From NCBI GenBank assembly GCA_039679375.1, contig JBDKVA010000076.1:12780-76779 (forward strand): a stretch of 64,000 nucleotides of DNA, written 5' to 3'. Shown here piece by piece: positions 27,801-37,800 of this stretch. Positions within the stretch are counted from its first letter, which is position 1, and the number at the start of each line of letters is the position of its first letter. The notes beneath the pieces are model-generated. The model worked only from the letters and a program-made list of their open reading frames with translations. It ran no database searches and was not told the DNA's origin. The position numbers and the translations under genes are program-made. The stretch comes from JBDKVA01 sp039679375. GTDB lineage: Bacteria; Bacillota; Clostridia; Acetivibrionales; DTU013.

Positions 27801-30800
27801 TCATTCTCGGAACAGCGGTCAATAATGACGGAGCAATGAAAGTGGGATATACGGCGCCGCGTATCGGCGGGCAGGCAAAGGCGGTCGCGAAAGCGCAGGC
27901 AAAGGCAGGAGTTGAGCCCGAATCAATAACATACATTGAAGCGCATGGGACAGGAACTCCTCTTGGTGATCCGATAGAGATAGAGGCGCTGACGCAAGTC
28001 TTCAGGGAAAAGACAGAGAAAAAGGAGTACTGTGCGATCGGTTCGGTGAAAACGAATATAGGGCATCTGGATGCGGCGGCGGGCGTAACGGGGCTGATCA
28101 AAACCGTGTTATCGCTGCGTAACAGGATGATACCTCCGAGCTTGAATTTTACAAAACCCAATCCAAAAATAAAATTCAGTGAAAGCCCGTTTTACGTAAA
28201 CCGCTCGCTGACCGGCTGGAGTAATGCATCAGGTCCGCTCAGAGCAGGGGTGAGTTCCTTCGGGATCGGAGGGACAAACGCACATGCCGTACTGGAAGAA
28301 GGACCGGCAATAAAAAGTGATGAAAATACAGGCAGGCCTTTATTATTCATATTATCAGCCAAAAGCAAAAAAGCCCTGGAGAGCATGACGGCAAATTTCA
28401 TCCGCTTTTTGGAAAACAACAGCGCCGTTAACCTTGCGGACGTTGCATATACGCTGCAGCTCGGGCGCAAGGAGTTTGAATACAGGAGGTTCTTCGTAAG
28501 CGCGACCGTTCAGGAAGCTTTGGAGGCACTGAGAAATAACGCCGGTCAGCAAAAATATGACGGTCGGCAAAATAACAAAGGGGGGTCCGGGGATTATCCA
28601 TTGGAGCAGATCGGACAAATGTGGCTGAACGGCGACAGCATAGATTGGGTAAAGCTTTATAAAGGACAGAAGAGAAAACGTATTCCCCTTCCGGTATATC
28701 CCTTTGAAGGTCAATCCTATTGGGCAAAAAAAGCCATGCCTGTAAAGATGGAGCAGCCTGCGGCAATGATAACCGGAAGGGCTGACATTTCCGGGTGGTT
28801 TTATACGCCGGTATGGAAGCAGTCAGTTGAGAGCAGCGGCAGTCCCGACCCGGGAAGCTTCAGAAAAGGAGTCATTCTTATTTTGATGGATCGCTGCGGT
28901 TTTTCTGAGGCTTTTTCCGTCCATTTGAAGCAAAGGTACATAAATACGGTTGTAGCTACAACATATGAAGAATATAGACAGGCAGATCAGCATCGCTATC
29001 TTTTTAATCCGGCGGATCCTGCGCATTATGACCGGTTAATCGGCGATCTGGCGAAAAAAGGGGAAACGCCTGAGATGATTGTAAATATGCTTGGAATAGA
29101 TACAGATACACATGAAGTGAGTGCACAAGATGGTTTATATTTTGGAGAGAGGTTGTTTTTCAGTATGATGTATCTGGCGCAAGCCGCAGGCAGGAATGCC
29201 ATGAATACGCCGATACAGCTTAAAGTGCTGGCAAACCGCTCTCAAAAGATATTGAGCGGCGAGACGATCTCTCCTGAAAAAGCGCTTCATCTCGGGGCTT
29301 GCAGAGTTATACCCAGAGAGTATCCGAATATCAGGTGCTGCAGCATTGATTGCGTATTGCCGGAAACAGGAGGCATACAGGAGCAGGAACTGTATGATCT
29401 GCTTGCGGACGAAATTTGCTTCATGCCCTGTGAAGGGCTGATCGCATATCGAGGAATGGAAAGGTGGAAACAGGAGTACGAAAGATTTAGTCCCAATGAG
29501 AAAAACCGCCGGACCGTCAAGCTTAAGAATAACGGCGTGTATATCATAACAGGGGGTTTGGGCGGGATCGGGCTTGAAACGGCCGGTTACATTGCAAATA
29601 AAACGCATACAGCGATAATTCTGCTGGGGCGGTCCTGGTTTCCTGACGCCTCGCAGTGGGAACAATGGCTGGAAACGCACAGCAAAAAGGATGTGATATC
29701 GCGCAGGATAAAGCGGCTGAAAGAGATACAGAAAACCGGTGCTGAGCTGTTTATATGCCGTGCGGATGTTTCCGACCGCGATCAGCTGAGGAATATCCGT
29801 GACGAAGTGATAAAGAGGTATGGGAAAATAGATGGGATCATACATGCCGCAGGCATTCCCGGAGGCGGTATGATTCAGCTTAAAAAGAAGGAAGATGCAA
29901 AGAAGGTCCTGACGCCAAAAGTAAAGGGGACACTGGCCTTATTTGATACATTCGTGGATTGCCGCCTTGATTTCATGGTATTTTACTCATCGCTTAACGC
30001 CGTTACAGGCGGCTTCGGGCAGATTGATTACAGCGCTGCGAATGCATTTCTTGATGCTTTTGCCCTAGTACACGACAGCCATAAAGGCACCAGGTTCATA
30101 TCGATTGATTGGGACAGATGGGCGGGAATCGGTATGGCATCCGGGATACTGCCGGGCATGGACGATAAAACAGAGGATGTGCATCCGCTTTTAGGCAGAT
30201 GTTTGAATGAACGTGAGGATACCGTCATTTTCTTAATAGAAATAAGCCCCGAAAAGAACTGGGTGTTATCAGAGCATCTGGTGCTCGGCATACCTACGGT
30301 TGCCGGTACGACTTATCTTGAAATGGCCAGAGCTGCTTTGGAGGAGTTGACCGGAAGCAGTAAAGCTGAAATTACCGATGTGTTGTTTTTATATCCGCTG
30401 GCGGTTAAACCGGGAGAAAAACGGAATGTCTTCACCTTCATGATGAAAAATGGGAACGCCTACGATTTCAGGATTATCAGCAAGGCCGGCGGCGAAGATA
30501 ATGAAAATGCAAACTGGCTGGAGCATATACGAGGGAAGATTGCGCCATTTGATAATGAAAGAGGCGGTGTCTTCACTCTCCAGGATCTAAAAGAGAAGTA
30601 TGGCGCTGAAACGATATATTCTGACGGCGGACAGTATAAGCTTTCCGAAGAATTTATCAGCTTCGGCGGCAGGTGGAGGTCGCTCAGAAGCTTTACATGC
30701 AGTAATGACGGCGGATTGGTTGTAGTCCGGCTGGAGGATGAATTCATAAAAGATCTTGAAAGCTGCCCTCTCCATCCGGCGCTGCTGGATATCGCTACCG

Positions 30801-31696
30801 GCGCTGTCAGGTTTGCGGCGGGAGGCAATTATCTGCCGTTCTCATACGGAAATTTAAAAATATATGAGCTGCTGCCGGGCACGATTTACTGTCATATAAA
30901 ATTTGCGGACAGAAGCGGTTTATCCGGGGAGATCATAACATGCGACATCGATATCATAGGAGAAAACGGAGCGCGGTTGCTGGAGATTAAAGATTTCTCC
31001 ATGAAACTGGTTAGTGAGGCGTCTGCAGATAATTTCAGAAGACGGACCCGTTCCGATTCAAAACAGGTTGAGGCTGACTCCGTAATGAAGCTTGCCGAGC
31101 AGATTCCGCAAGGAATGAAGAGATCAGTGCAGGAAGGCATTAGCGCATCAGAAGGAACGGAAGCTTTGCACCGCATCATCAACGGATGCTTCAGGCCTCA
31201 GATCATCGTCTCTGCCAGAGACATGCGTGATGCCATGGAGAATGCGGATTACATAAGCCGGTCCGGTCTGAAGGATGCGTTTATCGAGGCTGCAGTTTCA
31301 AATGACAGGCATCCGAGACCTGAATTGGAAAATGATTATGCGCCTCCCAGGAATGAGACGGAAAAGAAACTGGCTGAACTATGGCAGGATGTTCTTGGTA
31401 TAGATAAGGTTGGCATTCATGATGAGTTTTTTGCTCTCGGCGGAGATTCATTATTGCTGATACAGTTCCATACGAAGCTAAAAGAAGCCGTTACAAGTGA
31501 AATTGCGGTCGTGGACCTGTATAAATACAACACGATCGCACTGCTTGCAAAACGGATCAAAAATGAATGTGAGGAAGAAGAACAGCCGGCCTTTGAGAAA
31601 GTAAACAGCAGGGTCAACAGGCAGCTGGAGCTGATGAAAAAAAGAAGACGGCAGATGTCAGGAGATAAAGGAGCGGGTTCAGATGAATCATATTGA
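21806..31696 (+). CDS. Hybrid NRPS-PKS: FAAL-ACP-C-A-PCP-KS-KR-DH-ACP
   Basis: 3296 residues; GGGGGAAG precedes the ATG. Order: fatty-acyl-AMP-ligase loading domain (1-570, FSSGSTGDPKG near 170); ACP (Ser613); condensation domain (HH805-806, Asp810); adenylation domain (about 1135-1625, YTSGSTGKPKG near 1280); PCP (Ser1673); ketosynthase (about 1740-2165, Cys1911, His2047, His2087); an AT-less linker ending in PVYPFEG; ketoreductase (GGLGGIG near 2582, Ser2729, Tyr2742); dehydratase (His2824, Asp2995); ACP (Ser3215). The specificity residues I read for the A domain are D-I-L-Q-L-G-V-I, which I associate with glycine. No AT is encoded, so malonate must come from the free AT at 42065. KR before DH is an uncommon order. 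The product would be an N-acyl-Gly unit extended by one reduced, dehydrated C2 unit. Its end overlaps the next gene by 14 bases. Confidence 0.93.
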   Translation: MSQYATLVDLIKARKEEEQKGITFILGDKEERYVSYKQLYLTSLRLLYTLRQSGYRQGDEVLFQIEDNERFVYSFWACILGGMIPVPVSTGNNDEHKLKLFKIWGKLKNPRVIISAEFLNKMEAFAEKNGLSAQMEAVRNSATFIEDAIQTEMYGDICRPDPEDIVLIQFSSGSTGDPKGVIITHGNVLTDLNAVIRWEHIGMNDAGLNWMPLTHDMGLIGTHIKGIMACINQFNIQTQLFIRHPSLWIEKASEHKATLLYSPNFGYKHFLKFYNPEAMKEWDLSSVRLIFNGAEPISLDLCNEFLDKMAVYGLKRNAMHPVYGLAEGTIAVAFPNDGEELLFHTLDRNHLRIGETVVDLSNENKNSIVFLDEGYPIYNSFVRICDEENHDIGENRVGCIQISGGNVTSGYYNDIQATKEAITPDGWLKTGDLGFMRNRRLTITGRSKDVIFAAGQNFYSHDIERVCESVDGMELGKIAAAGVFNDRLGCDELILFVMYRQKLESFIPVAASLRNAISRKMGIEATEIIPVKNIPKTTSGKLQRYKLREEYINGEYDFIKQQMHALLEEDFKRREIVPPANPIQEELVKIWSEVLNIERIGIRDNFFDLGGDSLRITQIASRIRDRFQVDLNQAALFENTDIQKLAEVVENAACKRKDTSGEIRTAACLSERAPLSFAQQRLWFLDRLHLQSPQYNLYTGFILKGILNREVLQKSLNSIMKRHKILQSYFIEENGKPVQMLDQEAIMPLKYVDLRNIPEADRRTKAEDLAKMEAGKSFDLEKPPLIRGRLICTGDAEHMLILAVHHIVFDGWSFGILLHDLNLFYEALLNGEEQTLSEPDIQYADFSRWQNENEWPGYLNGQLAYWRKQLEGRLPVLDLPLDNPRPPVQTYNGARFTCGIPAELVNKLQKYARKENATLFMVLLAAFKTLLCRYSGQSDIIVGSPIANRNRKDIEGLIGFFTNNIILRTRFSNKIVFSELLAKVRQVTVEAYTNQDVPFEKLVGELHAERDMSRNPLFQVLFGMQNAPVPKMEFSELNVSILELDAGYSRFDLSVDIRDAGDRLFADFEYNTDLFSEDTISRMAGHYRQLLSCIAYNPNLPLDSYEIMTAGEKKTILYKWNDTKKDINACSNWTELFERQAAASPDAVAAVCGKQQVTYSELDERSNRLAHYLHSAGVGPETVVGVYTDRSIDMLAVLIGIHKTGAAYLPMDPIFPKERLAYIIEDANVGLILSEKKLSGTLPRHNARVVSLDSEWDIISGYSAARIDVNKNSRDLAYVIYTSGSTGKPKGVLIEQHSLINFLLSMAEKTGVKKKDSLLAVTTLSFDIAGLELYMPLICGARVVIAQRDDVSDGSRLERLLHEQGISIMQATPATWRLLIESGWTGCSGLKVLCGGEALSQDLAGQLLDRCSALFNVYGPTETTIWSTIERVESGSGMVSIGRPIANTQVYVVDDSMNPVPAGVPGELLIGGDGLARGYMNLPDLTGEKFIPDRFGKKHGALLYRTGDTVRFIQDGKLEFMGRKDNQVKIRGYRIELGEIENLINQEPSVKESVVAARELIPGEKALVAYIIPSREKGGDISIEHMRKNLADKLPAYMIPSSYMVMDFFPMTPNGKIDRKALPLPQSASIKLGVNYIAPSSEIEKQLVSIWKEVLKTDAVGLNQNFFDSGGHSLLLAQVRSRIGSALKKDVSMMDLFKYPTIAALSGFLSEDGKLAAGTGSAAMTGAGHADTQEGGKMCEKVAVIGLSGRFPGADDIEQFWNNLCSGVESISRFSDEQVSGEGIDADMLRKPGYVKAWGALDGIDRFDAGFFEYNPREAEILDPQQRVFLEESWKALENAGYDVEKFNGLVGVFASVGMNTYAQRLKDSYASNGLASDYQIMVGNDKDFLATRIAYKLNLEGPGITVQTACSSSLVAVHLACRSLISRECDMALAGGVSIRLPQQAGYLYQEGMILSPDGHCRAFDEQAQGTVGGNGAGVVVLKRLDDAISDGDDISAVILGTAVNNDGAMKVGYTAPRIGGQAKAVAKAQAKAGVEPESITYIEAHGTGTPLGDPIEIEALTQVFREKTEKKEYCAIGSVKTNIGHLDAAAGVTGLIKTVLSLRNRMIPPSLNFTKPNPKIKFSESPFYVNRSLTGWSNASGPLRAGVSSFGIGGTNAHAVLEEGPAIKSDENTGRPLLFILSAKSKKALESMTANFIRFLENNSAVNLADVAYTLQLGRKEFEYRRFFVSATVQEALEALRNNAGQQKYDGRQNNKGGSGDYPLEQIGQMWLNGDSIDWVKLYKGQKRKRIPLPVYPFEGQSYWAKKAMPVKMEQPAAMITGRADISGWFYTPVWKQSVESSGSPDPGSFRKGVILILMDRCGFSEAFSVHLKQRYINTVVATTYEEYRQADQHRYLFNPADPAHYDRLIGDLAKKGETPEMIVNMLGIDTDTHEVSAQDGLYFGERLFFSMMYLAQAAGRNAMNTPIQLKVLANRSQKILSGETISPEKALHLGACRVIPREYPNIRCCSIDCVLPETGGIQEQELYDLLADEICFMPCEGLIAYRGMERWKQEYERFSPNEKNRRTVKLKNNGVYIITGGLGGIGLETAGYIANKTHTAIILLGRSWFPDASQWEQWLETHSKKDVISRRIKRLKEIQKTGAELFICRADVSDRDQLRNIRDEVIKRYGKIDGIIHAAGIPGGGMIQLKKKEDAKKVLTPKVKGTLALFDTFVDCRLDFMVFYSSLNAVTGGFGQIDYSAANAFLDAFALVHDSHKGTRFISIDWDRWAGIGMASGILPGMDDKTEDVHPLLGRCLNEREDTVIFLIEISPEKNWVLSEHLVLGIPTVAGTTYLEMARAALEELTGSSKAEITDVLFLYPLAVKPGEKRNVFTFMMKNGNAYDFRIISKAGGEDNENANWLEHIRGKIAPFDNERGGVFTLQDLKEKYGAETIYSDGGQYKLSEEFISFGGRWRSLRSFTCSNDGGLVVVRLEDEFIKDLESCPLHPALLDIATGAVRFAAGGNYLPFSYGNLKIYELLPGTIYCHIKFADRSGLSGEIITCDIDIIGENGARLLEIKDFSMKLVSEASADNFRRRTRSDSKQVEADSVMKLAEQIPQGMKRSVQEGISASEGTEALHRIINGCFRPQIIVSARDMRDAMENADYISRSGLKDAFIEAAVSNDRHPRPELENDYAPPRNETEKKLAELWQDVLGIDKVGIHDEFFALGGDSLLLIQFHTKLKEAVTSEIAVVDLYKYNTIALLAKRIKNECEEEEQPAFEKVNSRVNRQLELMKKRRRQMSGDKGAGSDESY

Positions 31697-34600
31697 CGAA
31701 AACAATCCGGTTGGCTCGATTGCCATTATAGGAATGACTGGCAGATTCCCCGGCGCAAAGGACATGGAAGGCTTCTGGGAGAATCTGTGCAACGGCGTCG
31801 AATCAGTGAGGTTCTTCGGGAGGGAAGAGCTTGTAAGGATGGGGATAAGCGAGCAATTGCTAGACAACCCGCGGTTTGTACCAGCCGATGCCATCCTTGA
31901 TGGAATGGATGAGTTTGACGCATCATTTTTCGACTACTCGGCAAGAGAGGCTGAGATCATGGATCCCCAGCACAGATTATTCCTGGAAAGCGCGTGGGAG
32001 GTGCTTGAAAGCGCCGGATACAATTCGGAGCTTTATGATGGCAGAGTTGCTGTTTACGGGAGCGCGAATCTAAGCGGATATATGATACGCAATCTATACT
32101 CTAATCCCGGTCTGGTGGATACCGTAGGTTCTTTTAAGATTATGCTTGCGAACGGCCAGGACTTTTTAGCGACCAAGGTGTCTTACAAAATGAACCTGAT
32201 GGGGCCGAGCGTCAATGTAAATACACTGTGTTCATCCTCTGTCGTTGCCGTGCATTATGCCTGCCAGAACCTGATGAGCTATGGGTGTGATCTGGCTCTT
32301 GCCGGAGGGGTGAGCTTCCAGGTATCAAGAAGCGATGCCTTCTTCTATCAGGAAGGTGGGATAGGCTCTTCCGACGGGCATTGCCACGCCTTTGATTCAA
32401 AAGCGAGCGGAACAGTCAGCGGAAGCGGCCTTGCCGTTGTTGTGCTGAAGCGGCTGGAGGATGCCGTAGCAGATGGCGATCATATTCTTGCTGTTATCCG
32501 CGGAATCGGGATCAACAACGACGGGTCGTCCAAAAACAGCTATACCGCTCCAAACGCAGACGGGCAGGCAGAGTGCATCGCAGAGGCGATTGCGATGTCG
32601 GGTGTTAATCCGGAAACGATTACATATATCGATGCGCACGGAACGGGAACAGACCTTGGCGATCCTATTGAAATAGCGGCTCTGACAAAAGCGTTCCGCG
32701 CGTATACAAGAAAAAGACAGTTCTGTGCGATCGGATCCGTTAAAACGAATATAGGGCATCTCGTAAACGCGGGAGGCCTTGCAAGCCTTGTAAAGACAGT
32801 CTTGTCGCTTCAGCATGGAGTTTTGCCTTCAAGCCTCAATTTCGCGGAACCAAATCCAAAAATCGATTTCGAAAACAGTCCATTCTATGTAAATACAAGG
32901 CTGACAAAATGGGAAGCGGACGGATACCCACGGAGGGCGGGCGTCAGTTCTTTCGGGATCGGCGGAACGAACACGCATGTCATACTTGAGGAAGCCCCTG
33001 AACAGGATGCGCCGGAAGCTTCAAAACGTCCGTTCCACCTGATAATGCTGTCTGCAAAGACTGGTACCGCACTTGAGAAGATGACGGGAAACCTTTTGGA
33101 ATTTGTCAGGATGAATCCTCAAATGAACATTGCCGATCTGGCGTTTACGCTTCAAGTAGGAAGAAGAAATTTCAACCACCGGAGATTTCTTGTTTGCAGC
33201 GATGCAAATGATCTTCGGGAGAAATTGGAAAGCATGTCCGGACAATATGTATTCTCACGCTTTCAGAAACCCAAAGAGCTGAGTGTTGCTTTCATTTTTC
33301 CGGCAAACGCCTGTCATGTCAATATGGGGCCAGAGCTGTACAGGACGGAAAGCGGGTTCAGGAGCGCTGTGGACAAATGCGCCAATATTCTCCGGAATCT
33401 GACCGGCCTGGATATCCGCAAGGTGCTTTATCCTGCCGAAGAGGATAAGGAGCAGGCAGTTAAGCAGCTGCAAAACAGGAATGTCGGAAGGGGCGTCCTG
33501 TTTACTGTGGAGTATGCCCTGGCAAGGCTTTGGATGAGCTGGGGCATAGAACCGCAAAATATGCTGGGCGGGGATGCGGGCGAATACGTAGCGGCCTGTC
33601 TGGCAGGAGTTTTAGATATTGAAGATGCGCTGAAATTAGCTGTTTCAAAAGACGGGGAACTGCCTGAATGTGTATCGGGCCTGAATTTCGGGAGAATGAA
33701 GCTTCCCTTTGTCTCATCGGTTACCGGCAGACCGGTTTCGGACCCTGAGGCCGGGAACGCACAATATTGGATACGCCAGAGAATAGCTGCACGCTTTATG
33801 GATGGCATGCAGGAATTACTGAAGGCTCCGGATCAGATTATTATTGAAATGGGCCCAGGGATCAAATTTACGGCGGATACACCGGGATATTGGCGAACAG
33901 ATGATGATAATGCTATGTTAAGCTGCATGCCGGGAAGCGGAGAAGATACCTCTGAAGCCGAAACGATACTGAACTGTGCCGGCAAGCTGTGGCTGGCAGG
34001 CGGGAAACCGGACTGGCGGAGGCTTTATCCGGATGAGAAGCGCCGCCGCATACCATTGCCTACATATCCGTTTGAAAGGCAGCGTTACTGGATCGAACCG
34101 GGCACAAGGGGAGATCAGAAGCCGGGCATGATCATTGAGAGGAAAGAAGAAATAACGAATGAAATTATCCATTCCGGGATAAAGGAAGGCACAATTACCT
34201 TAACGGTCGATCTGGATGCAGACCATTCGGGAGAAGATCCAGGCAATCGTAAAAATCAGCTTGATGAACTGCTTGCATTCCGGAGGCGTCTTGAGGAGCT
34301 GGGCAGGGAGTTTCCGGGCATTTATCCGGGGTTGAAGGTATCCGGGATAGGGTTGAAGACCGGCAGCCAATATGGGTCTCATGAATCGGCAGATAATGGT
34401 AAGCTGAAAAAGAGGCCGCGGCCGGATTTGGAAACAGCCTATGCCGCACCGCGAAATGAACTGGAACGTGCAATTATTGAGAAATGGCAAGAAGTGCTTG
34501 GCTTTGATACCATCGGCGTAAATGACGACTTTTTTGAACTGGGAGGTCATTCTCTGATTGCAGCAGCGGTGGCTACCGAGCTAAGTAAAAAATTTCAGGT

Positions 34601-34757
34601 ACAGATACCGATGAGAACACTTTTTGAGACAACCACCGCAGCAGGGATCGCCAAACTGATTGAGACATGGAAGTGGGCTGCGGAAAGCCTCGGTGAATCG
34701 GCGGCAAGCCATAATGGATCGGCTGCCGGCCAGGATTACGATGGAGGGACGATTTAA
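31683..34757 (+). CDS. PKS module KS-(inactive AT)-ACP
   Basis: 1024 residues. The ketosynthase (1-440) has an intact triad: Cys183 (in TLCSSS, where TACSSS is usual), His319 and His359. Residues about 530-800 align by eye with a cis-acyltransferase (VAFIFPANACHVNMG, VGRGVLFTVEYALARLWMSW). However, the GHSxG nucleophile elbow is G629-G-D-A-G633, so the catalytic Ser is Asp and the His is Gly, and the FPGQGSQ entry motif is lost; this AT cannot work. A TYPFERQ linker and an unassigned spacer follow, then an ACP (Ser957). No reductive domain, so a beta-keto group is expected. The start overlaps the previous gene, with GGAGCGGG upstream. Confidence 0.92.
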   Translation: MNHIDENNPVGSIAIIGMTGRFPGAKDMEGFWENLCNGVESVRFFGREELVRMGISEQLLDNPRFVPADAILDGMDEFDASFFDYSAREAEIMDPQHRLFLESAWEVLESAGYNSELYDGRVAVYGSANLSGYMIRNLYSNPGLVDTVGSFKIMLANGQDFLATKVSYKMNLMGPSVNVNTLCSSSVVAVHYACQNLMSYGCDLALAGGVSFQVSRSDAFFYQEGGIGSSDGHCHAFDSKASGTVSGSGLAVVVLKRLEDAVADGDHILAVIRGIGINNDGSSKNSYTAPNADGQAECIAEAIAMSGVNPETITYIDAHGTGTDLGDPIEIAALTKAFRAYTRKRQFCAIGSVKTNIGHLVNAGGLASLVKTVLSLQHGVLPSSLNFAEPNPKIDFENSPFYVNTRLTKWEADGYPRRAGVSSFGIGGTNTHVILEEAPEQDAPEASKRPFHLIMLSAKTGTALEKMTGNLLEFVRMNPQMNIADLAFTLQVGRRNFNHRRFLVCSDANDLREKLESMSGQYVFSRFQKPKELSVAFIFPANACHVNMGPELYRTESGFRSAVDKCANILRNLTGLDIRKVLYPAEEDKEQAVKQLQNRNVGRGVLFTVEYALARLWMSWGIEPQNMLGGDAGEYVAACLAGVLDIEDALKLAVSKDGELPECVSGLNFGRMKLPFVSSVTGRPVSDPEAGNAQYWIRQRIAARFMDGMQELLKAPDQIIIEMGPGIKFTADTPGYWRTDDDNAMLSCMPGSGEDTSEAETILNCAGKLWLAGGKPDWRRLYPDEKRRRIPLPTYPFERQRYWIEPGTRGDQKPGMIIERKEEITNEIIHSGIKEGTITLTVDLDADHSGEDPGNRKNQLDELLAFRRRLEELGREFPGIYPGLKVSGIGLKTGSQYGSHESADNGKLKKRPRPDLETAYAAPRNELERAIIEKWQEVLGFDTIGVNDDFFELGGHSLIAAAVATELSKKFQVQIPMRTLFETTTAAGIAKLIETWKWAAESLGESAASHNGSAAGQDYDGGTI

Positions 34758-34857
34758 ACATCCGGTATTTGCATAAACAATCGGGCCTGTTTCAGAAATC
34801 CGGCTCAGAAGGGCCGGGGCCGTAAAGGTATGTATGGGAAATGGTGAGGTGATGCAT

Positions 34858-37800
34858 TTGTCGACGATCAATTTTTTATCACGTCTGAGAGAATTGGGCG
34901 TTAAGCTCCGGCTGGAAAACGGCGCACTCAGATATCAGGCTCCAAAGGGCGCTGTTTCCTCTGAGTTGCTCGGTGAAATCGCAGATAGAAAGAACGAACT
35001 GATTACTTTTTTAAAACAGATAAATATGGGGATGAATGCCGATAAGGAGCCTATACCCAGGATCCCCGGCGATTGCAGGAATGATTTGCCGCTTTCGTTT
35101 TCGCAGCAATCCATGTGGTTTTTTGACAGGCTGACCGGTGGCAATCCGGTGTTCAATATTTGCAACGCAGTACGGATGCGCGGCAGCCTGAAGAAGGATA
35201 TGCTTGAAAAAGCGTTGAGTGAACTTGCAGCCCGGCACGAATCCTTGAGGACGACCTTTAAAAGCGTGGAAGGAAAACCTGTGCAGGTGATCCATGCGGC
35301 TTCCGGAATCGTGCTTCCGGAAATTGATCTGAGGTCCGTCCCTGAAAATGAATTGGAAAATTATTTGTCGCTTGCCGTAAAAGAAGAGGCAAGACGTATT
35401 TTTAACCTTGAAAAAGGCCCATTGTACCGGTTTTGCCTTTTCATAACGGGTGGAAGCGAATATGTGCTTTGTATGACGATACACCACATTATTTCGGATG
35501 CTTGGTCGAATGCAATTTTTACAGCGGAATTATTCAAGCTTTATGAGTCTTATATCAAGGGTGTAAATGCAAACCTGCCTGAGCTGCAGGTACAATATGC
35601 AGACTATGCCATGTGGGAAAGAGAAAGGCTTAAGGGGGAAGAGCTGGAAAACCTGTCGGGTTATTGGAGAAAACAGCTTGCAAATGCTGCAACATTGCAG
35701 CTTCCCACCGATTTTCCAAGGCCCAGGAGCCAGAATTATGAAGGGGGCTTTCAGGAATTCACCGTACCTTCCTGCATATGCGAAAGGTTAAAAGCGATCT
35801 GTAAAAAGGAAGGCACAACAATGTTTATGATCATCCTTTCTGCATTTCAGACGCTTCTGCAACGCTATTCGGGACAGACAGACATACTGACCGGAACGGT
35901 GGTTGCAAACCGGAACAGGAAGGAAGCTGAGAACCTCGTCGGTTATTTTATGAATACTCTTGTGCTGCGCACGAGCTTTGAAGGCGACCTCTCCTTTATT
36001 GACGTATTGCGCCGGGTGAAGCAAATGACGCTGGATGCCTATACATACCAGGAATTGCCTTTCGATAAGCTGCTTGAGGAGCTGAAGCCGGAAAGGGACG
36101 TCAGCAGGACACCTTTGTTTCAGGTGATGTTCATACTGCATAATACACAGAAGACAGAGCTTGAGCTTCCGGGCCTGAAAATGGACCGGATGGATACGCA
36201 AAGCGGAATGGCGCCATTTGACCTGAGGCTTCAGCTGACTGAAACCGATGAAGGTCTTAAAGGGGGCTTTGACTACAGCGCGGTGCTTTTCAAACCTTCT
36301 ACCATAAAAAGAACGGGCGATCACCTGCTGAATATTCTTGAGTATGTGTCGGCTGCGCCGGAAGGGAAGATCTCGACTGTTCCCATGCTGACGGAGCGTG
36401 AAGAGAAGCAGATACGATATGAATTCAATAACACCGATGCATATTATCCGAAGGAGAAGACGGTATACCAATTCTTCGAGGAACAGGCAGACCGGGTTCC
36501 CGATTATACTGCGGCGGTGTTTGGGGATAAAATGATATCCTACAGGGAGCTGAATGAAAAGTCCAATCAACTCGCGAGGATCCTGCGTGAAAAGGGTGTG
36601 AAGCAGGGAAGCATTGCTGCTGTTATGCTGGAGCGCTCCCTGGAGATGATCATAGGGATTATGGCCGCGGAAAAGGCCGGAGGGGCTTATTTGCCTATCG
36701 ACCCGCACTACCCCGAAGACAGGATAAATTATATGCTTAAGGACAGCAACGCAGCGCTTCTTTTATTGAATGAACGTTCAAGTATGGTAAAAACGGAAGG
36801 TAATATCCATAAAATTTTATTGGATGATGAAGGCCTATATCAGGGCGACTGCTCAAATCTGCCGGATAAAGCCGACCCCGACAGCATCGCCTACCTGATC
36901 TATACCTCCGGTTCCACCGGCAGGCCGAAGGGGACGATGATCAGGCATCATTCACTTGTAAACCGGTTGAACTGGATGCAGAAGAAGTACCCTATAGACT
37001 GCAGCGATACTATTCTGCAAAAAACCCCCTTTACATTTGATGTTTCGGTATGGGAGATGTTCTGGTGGGCCATGCAGGGAGCCAAGGTCTGCTTCCTGGA
37101 GCCAGGAGGTGAGAAGGATCCCGGAAGGATCGCAAATGCTGTTGAAGAACATGCAATCACTGTCATGCATTTTGTTCCTTCCATGCTGACTGCATTTCTC
37201 GAATATTTAAAGGATACGGGCAACATTGAAAAAGTAGCCTGCCTGAAACAGGTCTTTTCCAGCGGCGAAGCATTGTCGGCAACGCAGGTCGGCCTTTTCA
37301 GGAGCCTCCTTAAAAAGAACGGCGCCAGATTGGCAAATTTGTATGGTCCGACTGAAGCAACGATAGATGTTTCGTACTTTGACTGCGACATGGAAGACGA
37401 CCCGGCAAGCATACCAATTGGCAAGCCGGTCGATAATACCAGACTGTACGTCATGGACGGCAAAATGCAATTGCAGCCGATCGGCGTACCTGGAGAATTA
37501 TGCATTGCAGGCGTATGCCTGGCAAGCGGGTACCTGAACCGTCCGGATCTGACCGGGGAGAAGTTTGTCAGAGATCCGTTTCACCGTGAGGAAAAATTAT
37601 ACCGTACAGGCGACCTTGCCAGGTGGAGGGATGACGGCAACATCGAATACCTTGGCAGGCTGGACTTCCAGGTAAAAATACGAGGGCTGAGGATCGAACC
37701 TGGCGAAATTGAAAAAGTTATCCTCTCGCATCCCTCCGTCAGGGAATGCATTGTTTCCGTATGGGAAAAAAGGCCGGGAGATTTGCACCTGGTTGCATAT

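Noticed and set aside
33270..33900. Functional cis-acyltransferase in the 31683 protein
   Set aside because: GHSxG is replaced by GGDAG, so the nucleophile is absent.
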